Source: a virus. From it: DNA of 23,458 nucleotides. This document shows positions 13,756 through 21,091 of this stretch, piece after piece. Position 1 is the first letter of the stretch. Each line of letters starts with the position of its first letter. The translations under genes and the position numbers were made by a program. Location of the stretch: positions 1 through 23,458 of the IMG/VR virus record IMGVR_UViG_3300048672_000059. One strand, 5' to 3'. The notes beneath the pieces are model-generated. The model ran no database searches and was not told the origin of the DNA. It saw only the letters and a program-made list of their open reading frames with translations.

Positions 13756-14298
13756 ATGCCTCCTAAGCCCCCGCTCGATGAAGAGTACTTCGTTTGGCTT
13801 CTTGATAAAGTGGGCGGCCCAAATGGCAACGTGGATAACAAATATAACCGGTTACTCAGACTACTATTCCAAAAGGAATTCGTCTGGATAATTCCTAATG
13901 ATGATAATCGCGCTGAAGACGGAAAAGATCTCCGCTGTGCATTCATCAATCATAAGGAACTAGATGTTGAAGATATCGATCCATATTGGCTAGAACTCGG
14001 CTGCTCTGTTTTCGAAATGCTTATTGCACTCGCTAAACGTCTCTCGTTCGAAACCGACGGGTTTCCTTCGCAAAGAGATACTAGCGGATGGTTCTGGGGT
14101 TTGATTGAAAACCTAGGTCTTTCGAACCCCAGAATGACTTCTAAAAAGATAGAAGAAAGCTTAAACCGACTTATCTGGAGGACTTACGAACCTAACGGTA
14201 GAGGTGGTCTATTCCCTCTACAAAACCCTAACGGGGACCAAAGGAAAACTGAAATCTGGTACCAGATGTGCGAATATGTGATTGAACTTGGTATATAG
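13756..14298 (+). CDS. Conserved phage protein upstream of replication gene
   Basis: A 180-residue soluble protein starting 2 nt after the previous stop. Landmarks are D-E-E-Y-F-V-W-L, F-V-W-I-I-P-N-D-D-N-R-A-E-D-G-K-D-L-R, L-G-C-S-V-F-E-M-L-I-A-L-A-K-R-L-S-F-E-T-D, W-F-W-G-L-I-E-N-L-G-L and W-R-T-Y-x-x-N-G-R-G-G-L-F-P-L. This combination is highly conserved across unrelated Gram-positive phages, which implies a specific role, but none is known to me. The many invariant Asp, Glu, Arg, His and Trp residues could form an active site. It precedes the replication fusion gene by 14 nt. Confidence 0.78.
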   Translation: MPPKPPLDEEYFVWLLDKVGGPNGNVDNKYNRLLRLLFQKEFVWIIPNDDNRAEDGKDLRCAFINHKELDVEDIDPYWLELGCSVFEMLIALAKRLSFETDGFPSQRDTSGWFWGLIENLGLSNPRMTSKKIEESLNRLIWRTYEPNGRGGLFPLQNPNGDQRKTEIWYQMCEYVIELGI

Positions 14299-14312
14299 GA
14301 AGGGGTAGACTT

Positions 14313-17300
14313 ATGGATTTCTTTCGTGTCGCGATGAGAGAAATCGAAAAAGGACCTCATAAGGGGTCGTTTGAAGTTTACCCCGATTTCGTAGTTCGGC
14401 GATCAAAAGACCTAATGGTTCGTGGAAAAGCATTCCACGCTATCTGGGATGAAGAACAAGGCCTCTGGTCTACAGATGAATACGACGTCGTTCGTCTTGT
14501 GGATGAAGCTCTAGATAAGTTTGCTGCTGAACAAAAAGCTATCGGGGTTACTTGTAGGGTGAAACATCTGTCTTCGTTTAAGACAAATGGCTGGACGCAG
14601 TTCCGAAATTATGTAGGACGAGTATCAGATAATGGCTGTGAACTGGACGCATCTCTAACGTTTCAGAATTCAGTCATAACTAAGAACGACCATGCTAGTC
14701 GTCGACTCCCGTATAAATTGGAGTCGGGGAGTTATGAAGCTTGGGATGAGCTTGTCAGTACTCTATATATCCCTGAAGAACGCGCAAAGATCGAATGGTG
14801 TATAGGTTCTATTGTTGCCGGAGACTCCAAGAGTATACAGAAGTTTGCTGTGTTTTATGGAAAACCGGGAACTGGTAAGTCTACCATATTTGACATTATC
14901 TTTAAATTGTTTGATGGATACTGTGTTACTTTCGATGCGAAAGCTCTTGTTGGCACCAATAATAGTTTTGCTACGGAAGCATTCCGGGGCAACCCCTTGG
15001 TTGCTATCGAGCACGACAGTGACTTGTCTAAGATCGAAGATAATAGTAAACTAAACTCAATCGTCTCCCACGAAGAGATGACGTTTAATGAGAAGTACAA
15101 ACCCGCGTATACTTCTCGAAGTCGTGCTATGTTGTTCATTGGTACCAATAAACCCGTTAAGATCACGGATGCCAAAGCGGGAATCATTAGACGTCTGCTA
15201 GACATTAATCCTAGTGGAAATATTATTCCTGCTAATCATTACTTTGAACTTATCTCTAGAATTAATTTCGAGTTGGGTGCAATCGCGCAGCATTGCCTTG
15301 ATGTGTATAGGACGATGGGTAAGAATTATTATAATGCGTATCGCCCACTCGAGATGATGTATCGCACTGACGTCTTCTTCAATTTTGTAGAAGCTTATTA
15401 CGATGTCTTTAAATCTCAGAATGGTGCTACACTTCAACAAGCGTATGACTTGTATAGGGAGTACTGCAAGGAATCTGGGATAGATTGGGTTCTTCCGAAA
15501 TACAAATTCCGGGACGAATTCAAGAACTACTTTGATTCATTTGACGAACGTTGCACCGTTGATGGCGAAGCTCGGCGAAACTACTACAGTGGATTTTCTG
15601 CCGAACCTTATCGAAGAAAAGAAAAAGTCGAAGAAGTTGTTCCGCCAGCATTTGAGATAGATCAAACGGTCTCTTTGTTGGATGCATATTTGGCTGATTG
15701 CCCGGCTCAGTATGCTAAGGATGATGGTACGCCAAAACAACGATGGTCTCAGGTTACAACTACTTTGGCTGACCTAGATACGACAAAACTGCACTATGTA
15801 AAAGTACCAGAAAACCATATCGTAATTGACTTCGATTTGAAGGAAGACGATGGAATTACAAAATCTCTTGAGAGAAATATCGAGGCGGCTGGTCTTTGGC
15901 CTACCACTTACGGAGAACGTAGTAAAAGCGGTTCAGGAATCCATCTCCATTACAATTACACCGGAGATGATGCCGGAGAACTCGCTTCGAATTACGCTCC
16001 AGGAATTGAAGTCAAATCATTTCGTGGAGGCGCTAGTCTTCGTCGACGAGTTAACGGAAGCAATAAAGTTCCAGTCGCCGCAATAACTAGTGGTCTCCCG
16101 CTAAAGGAGAGCAAACCAGTGATCGAAGATGCGGTCATTAAATCGGAAAAGGGTCTTCGCGATCTTATAGATCGAAATCTTAGAAAAGAGATACACCCGG
16201 GTACTAAACCAAGTGTCGACTTTATTGCGAAGATCCTAGATGATGCATACGCCTCGGGTCTTGCCTATGACGTCACCGATCTTCGTTCCAAATTGATCGT
16301 GTTTGCAAATAACAGCACCAACCAATCTATGGCTGCGCTCAAAATTGTGCAGCATATGAAGTTCAAATCTGAAGAAACAACGACCAAGGAACCAGAAGTT
16401 GTAGAAGATCGTCTGGTGTTCTTTGACGTTGAGGTATTTCCAAATCTATTTGTGATTTGTTGGAAGTACGAGGGTTCTTCAACGGTAATTCGTATGATCA
16501 ATCCTACGGCCCAACAAGTCGAGGCACTATTCAAATTTAAACTTGTAGGATTCAACAACCGTAGATACGATAACCATATTCTATGGGGAGCATATCTTGG
16601 TTACACTAACCTTATGCTTTACAAACTCTCGAAGCGGATCATCGACAACGATCAAGGGGCATTGTTCGGCAAAGCGTATGATTTGTCTTATACTGATATC
16701 TACGATTTTTCTAGCAAGAAGCAGAGCCTCAAGAAGTTCGAAATAGAACTTGGCATTGCGCATGTGGAACTAAACTTCCCCTGGGATCAACCAGTCCCTG
16801 AGGAGAGTTGGGTTGAAGTAGCCGACTATTGTGCGAATGATGTTACGGCTACAGATGCTGTATTTATGGCTCGTAAGGGCGACTGGGATGCCAGAAAGAT
16901 CCTTGCTGAACTGAGTGGGCTTTCTCCTAACGATACTACTCAGAAGCACACTGCGCAGATCATATTCGGTGACGATCGAAATCCTCAAAGATCATTCATA
17001 TATACCGACTTATCGAAGGAATTTGATGGGTACAATTATTCTCGTGGTACTTCTAACTATCGCGATGAGACCGTTGGTGAAGGGGGTTATGTCTATGCTG
17101 AACCCGGCATCTACTCGGACGTTGCCCTATTGGACGTTGCGAGCATGCATCCTACCTCCATCAAAGAGCTCAACGTATTTGGCGAATATACAGATCGATT
17201 CTGGGAACTCGTCGAAGGCCGGCTGGCTGTTAAGCATAAGAAGTACGAGGAAGCCCGGACGCTACTTGGTGGTAAACTGTCGAAGTTTCTGGACCCTTCT

Positions 17301-18092
17301 AATCCAGACTTGGATGCGGCTGCCGGAGCTTTGGCGTATGCTCTCAAAATTGTCGTCAACATCGTCTACGGACTTACATCGGCTCCCTTCGACAATCCCT
17401 TCAGAGATCCTCGAAATAAAGACAATATCGTCGCCAAACGAGGGTCTCTCTTCATGATCGATCTGAAGCACGCTGTTCAAGAGCGGGGCTTCACGGTTGC
17501 TCACATTAAGACCGACTCCATCAAGATCCCAAACGCAACACCTGAGATCATCCAGTTTGTGATGGATTTCGGAAAGCAGTATGGCTATACATTCGAACAT
17601 GAGGCTACCTACTCTAAGTTCTGTCTCGTGAACGACGCTGTCTACATCGCAAATGATGGTACAGACTGGCATGCTGTAGGAGCACAATTCCAACATCCGT
17701 ACGTATTTAAGACTCTCTTCAATGACGCTGATATAGAGTTCTCGGATCTTTGCGAGGCTCGCAGTGTTAAGGAAGGAGCTATGTATCTGGACTTCGACAA
17801 TATCCCTAAGGCAGATATCAATGAAGAAACCATTGGTCGCTGGAAGTTCGTGGGACGCACTGGCTTGTTCACTCCAGTCAAGCCGGATTGCGGTGGAGGA
17901 ACTCTCTATCGTGTTAAGGGCGACAAGACGTACGCGGTAACTGGAACCAAGGGTTATTTCTGGGCCGAATCATTGAATGTTAAACATGATGGTCTCGACT
18001 CGATTGATATGAATTATTTCGAGACAATGGCAGAAGAAGCCATAGCCACTATCGAAAAGTTTGGTTCATTTAAGGAATTTGTATATGGATAA
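14313..18092 (+). CDS. SF3 helicase - AEP primase - family B-like DNA polymerase fusion
   Basis: A 1259-residue replication protein with AGGAAGGGG before ATG. Residues about 140-400 hold a superfamily 3/D5-like helicase: Walker A GKPGTGKST (183-191), Walker B L-V-A-I-E-H-D (229-235), sensor N279 in G-T-N-K-P, and G-I-I-R-R. Residues about 465-600 hold an AEP primase: D506-F-D508 and S-G-S-G-I-H544. From about 700 comes a family B-like polymerase: exonuclease motifs F-D705-V-E707, N-N-R-R-Y-D and Y839-C-A-N-D843; polymerase motif A D941-V-A-S-M-H-P; motif B K1012-I-V-V-N-I-V-Y-G; motif C K-T-D1068-S. Helicase, primer synthesis and proofreading synthesis are thus in one chain. Motif C has Lys where the first Asp of DTD usually is. 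Domains read from motifs only. Confidence 0.88.
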   Translation: MDFFRVAMREIEKGPHKGSFEVYPDFVVRRSKDLMVRGKAFHAIWDEEQGLWSTDEYDVVRLVDEALDKFAAEQKAIGVTCRVKHLSSFKTNGWTQFRNYVGRVSDNGCELDASLTFQNSVITKNDHASRRLPYKLESGSYEAWDELVSTLYIPEERAKIEWCIGSIVAGDSKSIQKFAVFYGKPGTGKSTIFDIIFKLFDGYCVTFDAKALVGTNNSFATEAFRGNPLVAIEHDSDLSKIEDNSKLNSIVSHEEMTFNEKYKPAYTSRSRAMLFIGTNKPVKITDAKAGIIRRLLDINPSGNIIPANHYFELISRINFELGAIAQHCLDVYRTMGKNYYNAYRPLEMMYRTDVFFNFVEAYYDVFKSQNGATLQQAYDLYREYCKESGIDWVLPKYKFRDEFKNYFDSFDERCTVDGEARRNYYSGFSAEPYRRKEKVEEVVPPAFEIDQTVSLLDAYLADCPAQYAKDDGTPKQRWSQVTTTLADLDTTKLHYVKVPENHIVIDFDLKEDDGITKSLERNIEAAGLWPTTYGERSKSGSGIHLHYNYTGDDAGELASNYAPGIEVKSFRGGASLRRRVNGSNKVPVAAITSGLPLKESKPVIEDAVIKSEKGLRDLIDRNLRKEIHPGTKPSVDFIAKILDDAYASGLAYDVTDLRSKLIVFANNSTNQSMAALKIVQHMKFKSEETTTKEPEVVEDRLVFFDVEVFPNLFVICWKYEGSSTVIRMINPTAQQVEALFKFKLVGFNNRRYDNHILWGAYLGYTNLMLYKLSKRIIDNDQGALFGKAYDLSYTDIYDFSSKKQSLKKFEIELGIAHVELNFPWDQPVPEESWVEVADYCANDVTATDAVFMARKGDWDARKILAELSGLSPNDTTQKHTAQIIFGDDRNPQRSFIYTDLSKEFDGYNYSRGTSNYRDETVGEGGYVYAEPGIYSDVALLDVASMHPTSIKELNVFGEYTDRFWELVEGRLAVKHKKYEEARTLLGGKLSKFLDPSNPDLDAAAGALAYALKIVVNIVYGLTSAPFDNPFRDPRNKDNIVAKRGSLFMIDLKHAVQERGFTVAHIKTDSIKIPNATPEIIQFVMDFGKQYGYTFEHEATYSKFCLVNDAVYIANDGTDWHAVGAQFQHPYVFKTLFNDADIEFSDLCEARSVKEGAMYLDFDNIPKADINEETIGRWKFVGRTGLFTPVKPDCGGGTLYRVKGDKTYAVTGTKGYFWAESLNVKHDGLDSIDMNYFETMAEEAIATIEKFGSFKEFVYG

Positions 18093-18177
18093 GAATTCTA
18101 AAGATGCACTTGGATCTGTTCTCCTGGTGATAATGGTTATTGCTATATTGGTGCTTGTTGGCACCTTCTGTGATTAG
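18085..18177 (+). CDS. 30-residue membrane microprotein
   Basis: ATG at 18085 overlaps the end of the polymerase gene by 8 nt and follows AAGGA (18072-18076). The product is a hydrophilic start (M-D-K-N-S-K-D) and one helix of about 20 hydrophobic residues (V-L-L-V-I-M-V-I-A-I-L-V-L-V-G). Overlap coupling and SD spacing support translation. Function unknown; a membrane anchor or small exclusion peptide is possible. Confidence 0.55.
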   Translation: MDKNSKDALGSVLLVIMVIAILVLVGTFCD

Positions 18178-18190
18178 AAAGGTTTTACCT

Positions 18191-18481
18191 ATGAGTGTTC
18201 GTACCTATCGCCCCAAGGGTACCTCGGCTAAGGCTATCCAATTCACCAAGGAAGAAGCTGAAGAAGCCCGCGATTGGTGCAATGGGCGACTGGTGGAAGT
18301 CGAAGGTAACTGGATTCTGCTAGTAGCTACTTTTGACGGTGTACTCGAGGTCAAGGAAGGTGACTACCTTTACTTCGTCAAGAACGAAGGATTCGCTTCC
18401 CTATCTCAGAAGGAATTCGAGGCGCGTTTCGAACCAATCCGCGTTACTCGAAGCGAAGTTGCTTCTGCTGTCGGCGCTTAA
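18191..18481 (+). CDS. Small phage protein of the 'GDYL/GDWI' type, copy 1
   Basis: A 96-residue protein; ATG 18191 is preferred to an upstream in-frame start because the family begins near R-T-Y-R-P-K-G. It reads A-I-Q-F-T, a helix with D-W-C-N-G, two strands, then E-G-D-Y-L-Y-F-V and a final F-E-A-R-F-E-P-I. This mix of beta strands with a conserved G-D-(Y/W)-(L/I) turn and an F-x-x-x-(F/Y)-E end is common in small phage proteins. The gene at 19324 has the same layout, so they are paralogues. Role unknown. Confidence 0.72.
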   Translation: MSVRTYRPKGTSAKAIQFTKEEAEEARDWCNGRLVEVEGNWILLVATFDGVLEVKEGDYLYFVKNEGFASLSQKEFEARFEPIRVTRSEVASAVGA

Positions 18482-18487
18482 TTAATT

Positions 18488-18515
18488 GGGCTGGACTTCT
18501 AAAGGGGTTCAGCCC
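18488..18515 (+). other. Intergenic hairpin
   Basis: GGGCTGGAC (18488-18496) pairs with GTTCAGCCC (18507-18515), nine pairs including one G-U, loop of 10. No T tract follows (TCTAATG), so it is not a classic terminator. It may protect or regulate the message before the 18538 gene. Confidence 0.5.
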
Positions 18516-18537
18516 TCTAATGATGAAAGGTATTATC

Positions 18538-18681
18538 ATGGCTGCTCCTAGTTGGGTACATAGTTCCCACAACATGAAGAAACTCGCTGGTGGATCGAAT
18601 CACTATTATTGCACGAAGTGTAGTGCAACTACTAGTGAGAAGTCTGCTGCAACTACTCTAAAGACGAGATGCCTGAGGTAA
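18538..18681 (+). CDS. Cys-rich 47-residue protein
   Basis: ATG at 18538 with AAAGG 7 nt before it, ending 2 nt before the next start. H22-Y-Y-C25-x-x-C28 and C45 look like a one-knuckle zinc site. The rest is Ser/Thr/Lys-rich. Its GAGG near the end supplies the SD of the 18684 gene, so translation is likely coupled. No family recognised; a nucleic-acid-binding or protein-interaction role would be a guess. Confidence 0.58.
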   Translation: MAAPSWVHSSHNMKKLAGGSNHYYCTKCSATTSEKSAATTLKTRCLR

Positions 18682-18683
18682 TT

Positions 18684-19181
18684 ATGAGCCAGCCTGAACC
18701 GTTTACTCTCGAAAACGCCCGTATCATTTTCCGGAACTTTGCAGGGAAGGAGGGTGCGTATAACCGGGAAGGTGATCGTAACTTCTGCGTGATTCTCGAG
18801 TCTGATATGGCTGAACGCCTTGAACTTGAAGGCTGGAATATCAAGATGCTTCGAGGTCGAGAAGAAGACGAACCGGACCTTCCCTATTTGTCTGTCTCAG
18901 TTGGTTATAAGAGTCGTCCTCCGACGATTGTTATGATTGGCTCTCGAGGACGTACTTCGTTGGGTGCGGATGATATCGAACTTCTGGACTGGGTCGACAT
19001 CAAGACCTGCGATATTGTCATTCGTCCTTACGTCTGGACTATTGGACTCAAGAGTGGCGTGAAGGCCTACGTAAAGGCTCTGTATGCTATTCTGGAGGAA
19101 GATGATCTGGCTATCAAGTATGCGGTTATCCCCGAAGTTCCGATGTCTGAGAATCCTTCTAAACCCCCTTGGCGAGACTGA
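18684..19181 (+). CDS. Conserved phage protein, possible ssDNA-binding protein
   Basis: A 165-residue protein; ATG 18684 follows GAGG by 6 nt, while the in-frame ATG at 18669 has no good SD. The pattern L-E-N-A-R-I-I-F-R-N-F-A-G-K-E-G, then N-R-E-G-D-R-N-F-C-V-I-L, L-E-G-W-N-I-K, a beta-rich middle, I-E-L-L-D, and D-I-V-I-R-P-Y-x-W-x-x-G-x-K-S-G-V-K-A-Y-V-K belongs to a group widespread in Gram-positive phages. It has the size and beta-rich look of an OB-fold protein and lies close to the replication gene, so single-stranded DNA binding is plausible but unproven. Its stop overlaps the next start by one base. Confidence 0.75.
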   Translation: MSQPEPFTLENARIIFRNFAGKEGAYNREGDRNFCVILESDMAERLELEGWNIKMLRGREEDEPDLPYLSVSVGYKSRPPTIVMIGSRGRTSLGADDIELLDWVDIKTCDIVIRPYVWTIGLKSGVKAYVKALYAILEEDDLAIKYAVIPEVPMSENPSKPPWRD

Positions 19182-19315
19182 TGGGGAATGAAGAAAGTAA
19201 TAACTGTCTAGTTTGCGGAAAACCAGACGAAGAGAAAGCAATGTGTTTCAAGGGCGAAGACTGGTGCTGTGAAAACCACCGGAAAGTCCTTGTAGCCAAC
19301 GAAGAGAAAGTATAA
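19181..19315 (+). CDS. Small zinc-finger-like protein
   Basis: A 44-residue acidic protein starting on the last base of the preceding stop (TGATG), so translation is coupled. C9-x2-C12, C22, C29, C30 and H33 give a treble-clef or zinc-ribbon-like set (C-x2-C ... C-C-x2-H). Sequence around it is charged. It may bind DNA or a host protein. No family recognised. It is the third short Cys-rich product in the window, with those at 9542 and 18538. Confidence 0.6.
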   Translation: MGNEESNNCLVCGKPDEEKAMCFKGEDWCCENHRKVLVANEEKV

Positions 19316-19323
19316 AATACTCA

Positions 19324-19605
19324 ATGATCACCTCTCACACTTATGTTCGAAAGCCATTCCTAGTAGATGCGGTTCAGGTAACTGAGGAGAATTTCGTCGA
19401 CGTATGCCTCTGGTGTCAGGGATCTGCTCGTAACGATGATGGAAAGTACATCAAGGTTCGAGTTCTTCGAGCTTTGGGTGAGAACCAGACCAAGGCTCGA
19501 GTTGGAGACTGGATTCTGTACGCAGGAAAAGGCTACAAGGTATACACTAACGCCGCATTCCACGCTGCTTTCGAACTTCTGTCCCTCCGATCAATAGATG
19601 CGTAA
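19324..19605 (+). CDS. Small phage protein of the 'GDYL/GDWI' type, copy 2
   Basis: A 93-residue protein starting at ATG 19324, SD weak (AGAGAAAG further upstream). It has V-D-A-V-Q-V-T, a helix ending in W-C-Q-G, strands, V-G-D-W-I-L-Y, and a final F-H-A-A-F-E-L-L. The layout matches the 18191 gene, including W-C-(N/Q)-G and G-D-(Y/W)-(L/I), so it is a diverged paralogue separated by three genes. Function unknown. Confidence 0.72.
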   Translation: MITSHTYVRKPFLVDAVQVTEENFVDVCLWCQGSARNDDGKYIKVRVLRALGENQTKARVGDWILYAGKGYKVYTNAAFHAAFELLSLRSIDA

Positions 19606-19627
19606 ATACTTCTAACAGGAGTACTAA

Positions 19628-20038
19628 ATGTTTCTTGGTAGATTCTTTAAGATGGACCCCCACACTGATGATCTGTTGTTCGATGGTTCGTTTCTTCGCA
19701 ATGGTATGAAGGTTACCGTAGGCGATAGCAGTCTGCGGTTCGAAGTCACCGATGCGATGGATCCTTACCAGTTGGACCAGGCTGAGATTCTCAATCAGTG
19801 GTACACCATCTCATATGCTACTATCATCAACGGCGGAAAGTATGTCGCCTTTATCGCGACTTATGAGGACGGTCGAAAGAGGAAACTAACATTCCCAATT
19901 GGCCAACCATGGCTTGTGAAACTTGACACCATGCCGAATAAGATCGATACTGAAACCGTTGTGAATCCCGAGACTTTGCTCCTACCAGTGATCACTCGAG
20001 AGGACTTGAATCGAGTTAATTCTCGACACGGAGTCTAG
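19628..20038 (+). CDS. Hypothetical protein, beta-rich
   Basis: A 136-residue protein with AACAGGAGT 8 nt before ATG. The middle reads A-E-I-L-N-Q-W-Y-T-I, then K-Y-V-A-F-I-A-T-Y-E-D-G-R-K-R-K, a strand-turn-strand pattern seen in small actinobacteriophage proteins of unknown function. Charged, no membrane helix, no enzymatic motif visible. It is followed by a 78-nt gap with two hairpins. Confidence 0.7.
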   Translation: MFLGRFFKMDPHTDDLLFDGSFLRNGMKVTVGDSSLRFEVTDAMDPYQLDQAEILNQWYTISYATIINGGKYVAFIATYEDGRKRKLTFPIGQPWLVKLDTMPNKIDTETVVNPETLLLPVITREDLNRVNSRHGV

Positions 20039-20051
20039 TGTTTGTGGGTCT

Positions 20052-20097
20052 GGGTGGACCTAATACGTTCACCCTTTCCCAGAGACACTAAGTCTCT
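20052..20097 (+). other. Two tandem hairpins in a 78-nt gap
   Basis: GGGTGGA (20052-20058) pairs with TTCACCC (20068-20074), seven pairs with one G-U, followed by TTT. Then AGAGAC (20081-20086) pairs with GTCTCT (20092-20097). The first may be a weak terminator and the second may lie in the leader of the 20117 gene. Both are short, so support is moderate. Confidence 0.4.
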
Positions 20098-20116
20098 ACT
20101 TCAAATAGGAGGAATC

Positions 20117-20527
20117 ATGCGGTTTGTCGTGAACAGTAAGGCTTGGATGACGTTTGTCCTAGTACTCGTCATTGGTGTGACCGTCGGCTTCTTTGCCTAC
20201 ACTCCTCGCGAGAATGGTGCGGACTCGGGAATCAAGGGTTGCCAGGGAATTGCTGCTAATGCAGCGTCCCCAAAGGCTTCCGGAAGTAAGAAGAACACCC
20301 CTATGACTGAGTCTGACTATCGGAAGAATCGAAAGATCTACGAAGATTCCAAGTATGCGGATCTTAAGGCCGCGGGAACTTCTGTGATTGACACTGTGTA
20401 TGACATGTCTCAGGACACGGGCCAGGACTACTCGGGAAGTATGGCTGACCTGTATACCCTTCGTGATCATTGGGCTTCTTTGAAGCGTGCATGCGCGAAC
20501 CACGGCGTTACTATTCCTTCTTTGTGA
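20117..20527 (+). CDS. Membrane-anchored or exported protein
   Basis: A 136-residue protein; ATG 20117 has a strong AGGAGGA 5 nt before it. Residues about 11-28 are a single hydrophobic N-terminal helix (F-V-L-V-L-V-I-G-V-T-V-G-F-F-A), either a signal anchor or signal peptide. The rest is hydrophilic, with C42 and one Cys near the C-terminus that could form a disulphide outside the cell. Ser/Lys-rich linker, then a helical Y-R-K-N-R-K-I-Y-E-D segment. A surface role such as superinfection exclusion is possible. No family recognised. Confidence 0.68.
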   Translation: MRFVVNSKAWMTFVLVLVIGVTVGFFAYTPRENGADSGIKGCQGIAANAASPKASGSKKNTPMTESDYRKNRKIYEDSKYADLKAAGTSVIDTVYDMSQDTGQDYSGSMADLYTLRDHWASLKRACANHGVTIPSL

Positions 20528-20538
20528 GGAGGTGTAAT

Positions 20539-20778
20539 ATGACTTATATGTATATCGACGACTTTAATTCCGATTACGAAGCAAGAAGTCCTCGCTATCC
20601 TTTGAAGTTTGTATTTTCTGAAGAGTTCATGAAACCATATCGAGAGTTTTTTAATTCTAAAGCGTTGGGTTTGGGGACTAAAGAAAATCCAATGATCTCG
20701 CTTACTGACGAGGAAAGCGCTAATGACCTTCCGATGGAAGATATAAATGACGCGCCTCTTGAAGGATATGGATGCTAA
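20539..20778 (+). CDS. Acidic hypothetical protein
   Basis: A 79-residue protein with GTGAGGAGGT before ATG 20539, an excellent SD. Very acidic in its second half (D-E-E-S-A-N-D-L-P-M-E-D). N-terminal Tyr/Asp-rich. No membrane helix or motif. It overlaps the Acb2-like gene by one base (TAATG), so the two are translated together and could act together. Confidence 0.65.
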   Translation: MTYMYIDDFNSDYEARSPRYPLKFVFSEEFMKPYREFFNSKALGLGTKENPMISLTDEESANDLPMEDINDAPLEGYGC

Positions 20779-21032
20779 TGTTGAGTCCTAATGATATAGC
20801 TCAAAGGTTCGGACAACATATTCCGACTCCTGAGGCTGCAAAACAACATTACGATTTGCGTGAAAGTTTCGTCCTCTTTGCTGGGATTCTGGCTACCACT
20901 CTTCCTGAGGGTCGCGAGAAGGAGGAAGCGCTTCTTCGTCTTGAGGAAGCATCGATGTGGGCACACAAGGCTGTCGCAATGCCCAACCCTCTAGTTCCGA
21001 TGGGGGTGCAGCGTCGTCGTGCGAAAAGCTAA
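20778..21032 (+). CDS. Acb2/Tad1-like cyclic-nucleotide sponge (anti-CBASS/Thoeris candidate)
   Basis: An 84-residue helical protein. R10-F-x-x-H14-x-P16, then R28, and P43-x-x-R46-E-K-x-x-A-L-x-R-L-E56-E57-A58-x-x-W61-A-x-x-A65-V-A match the pattern I associate with the Acb2_Tad1 hairpin domain of phage proteins. Acb2 binds cyclic di- and trinucleotides and blocks CBASS signalling; Tad1 sequesters Thoeris signals. The A-L-x-R-L-E-E-A-x-x-W-A helix is the key block. Its length fits the single-domain form. It follows the acidic 20539 gene with a 1-nt overlap. Family recognition is by pattern, so binding and specificity remain inferred. Confidence 0.72.
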   Translation: MLSPNDIAQRFGQHIPTPEAAKQHYDLRESFVLFAGILATTLPEGREKEEALLRLEEASMWAHKAVAMPNPLVPMGVQRRRAKS

Positions 21033-21090
21033 ACTGTATCTAGCAATCTTCTTGTTTGTGATGCTTGTAGGGTTTATTCCTTATAGCTGA
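21019..21090 (+). CDS. Possible 23-residue membrane microprotein
   Basis: GTG at 21019 inside the end of the Acb2-like gene opens a frame for 23 residues: a basic start (V-R-K-A-K) and one hydrophobic helix (L-A-I-F-L-F-V-M-L-V-G-F-I). Position after a G-rich stretch and membrane-like content suggest translation, but it is very short and lacks a good SD. Confidence 0.3.
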   Translation: MRKAKLYLAIFLFVMLVGFIPYS

Positions 21091-21091
21091 C

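Noticed and set aside
20040-20116. Upstream extension of the 20117 gene to 20042
   Set aside because: The strong AGGAGGA lies just before 20117, and the extension would translate through the two hairpins without an SD.
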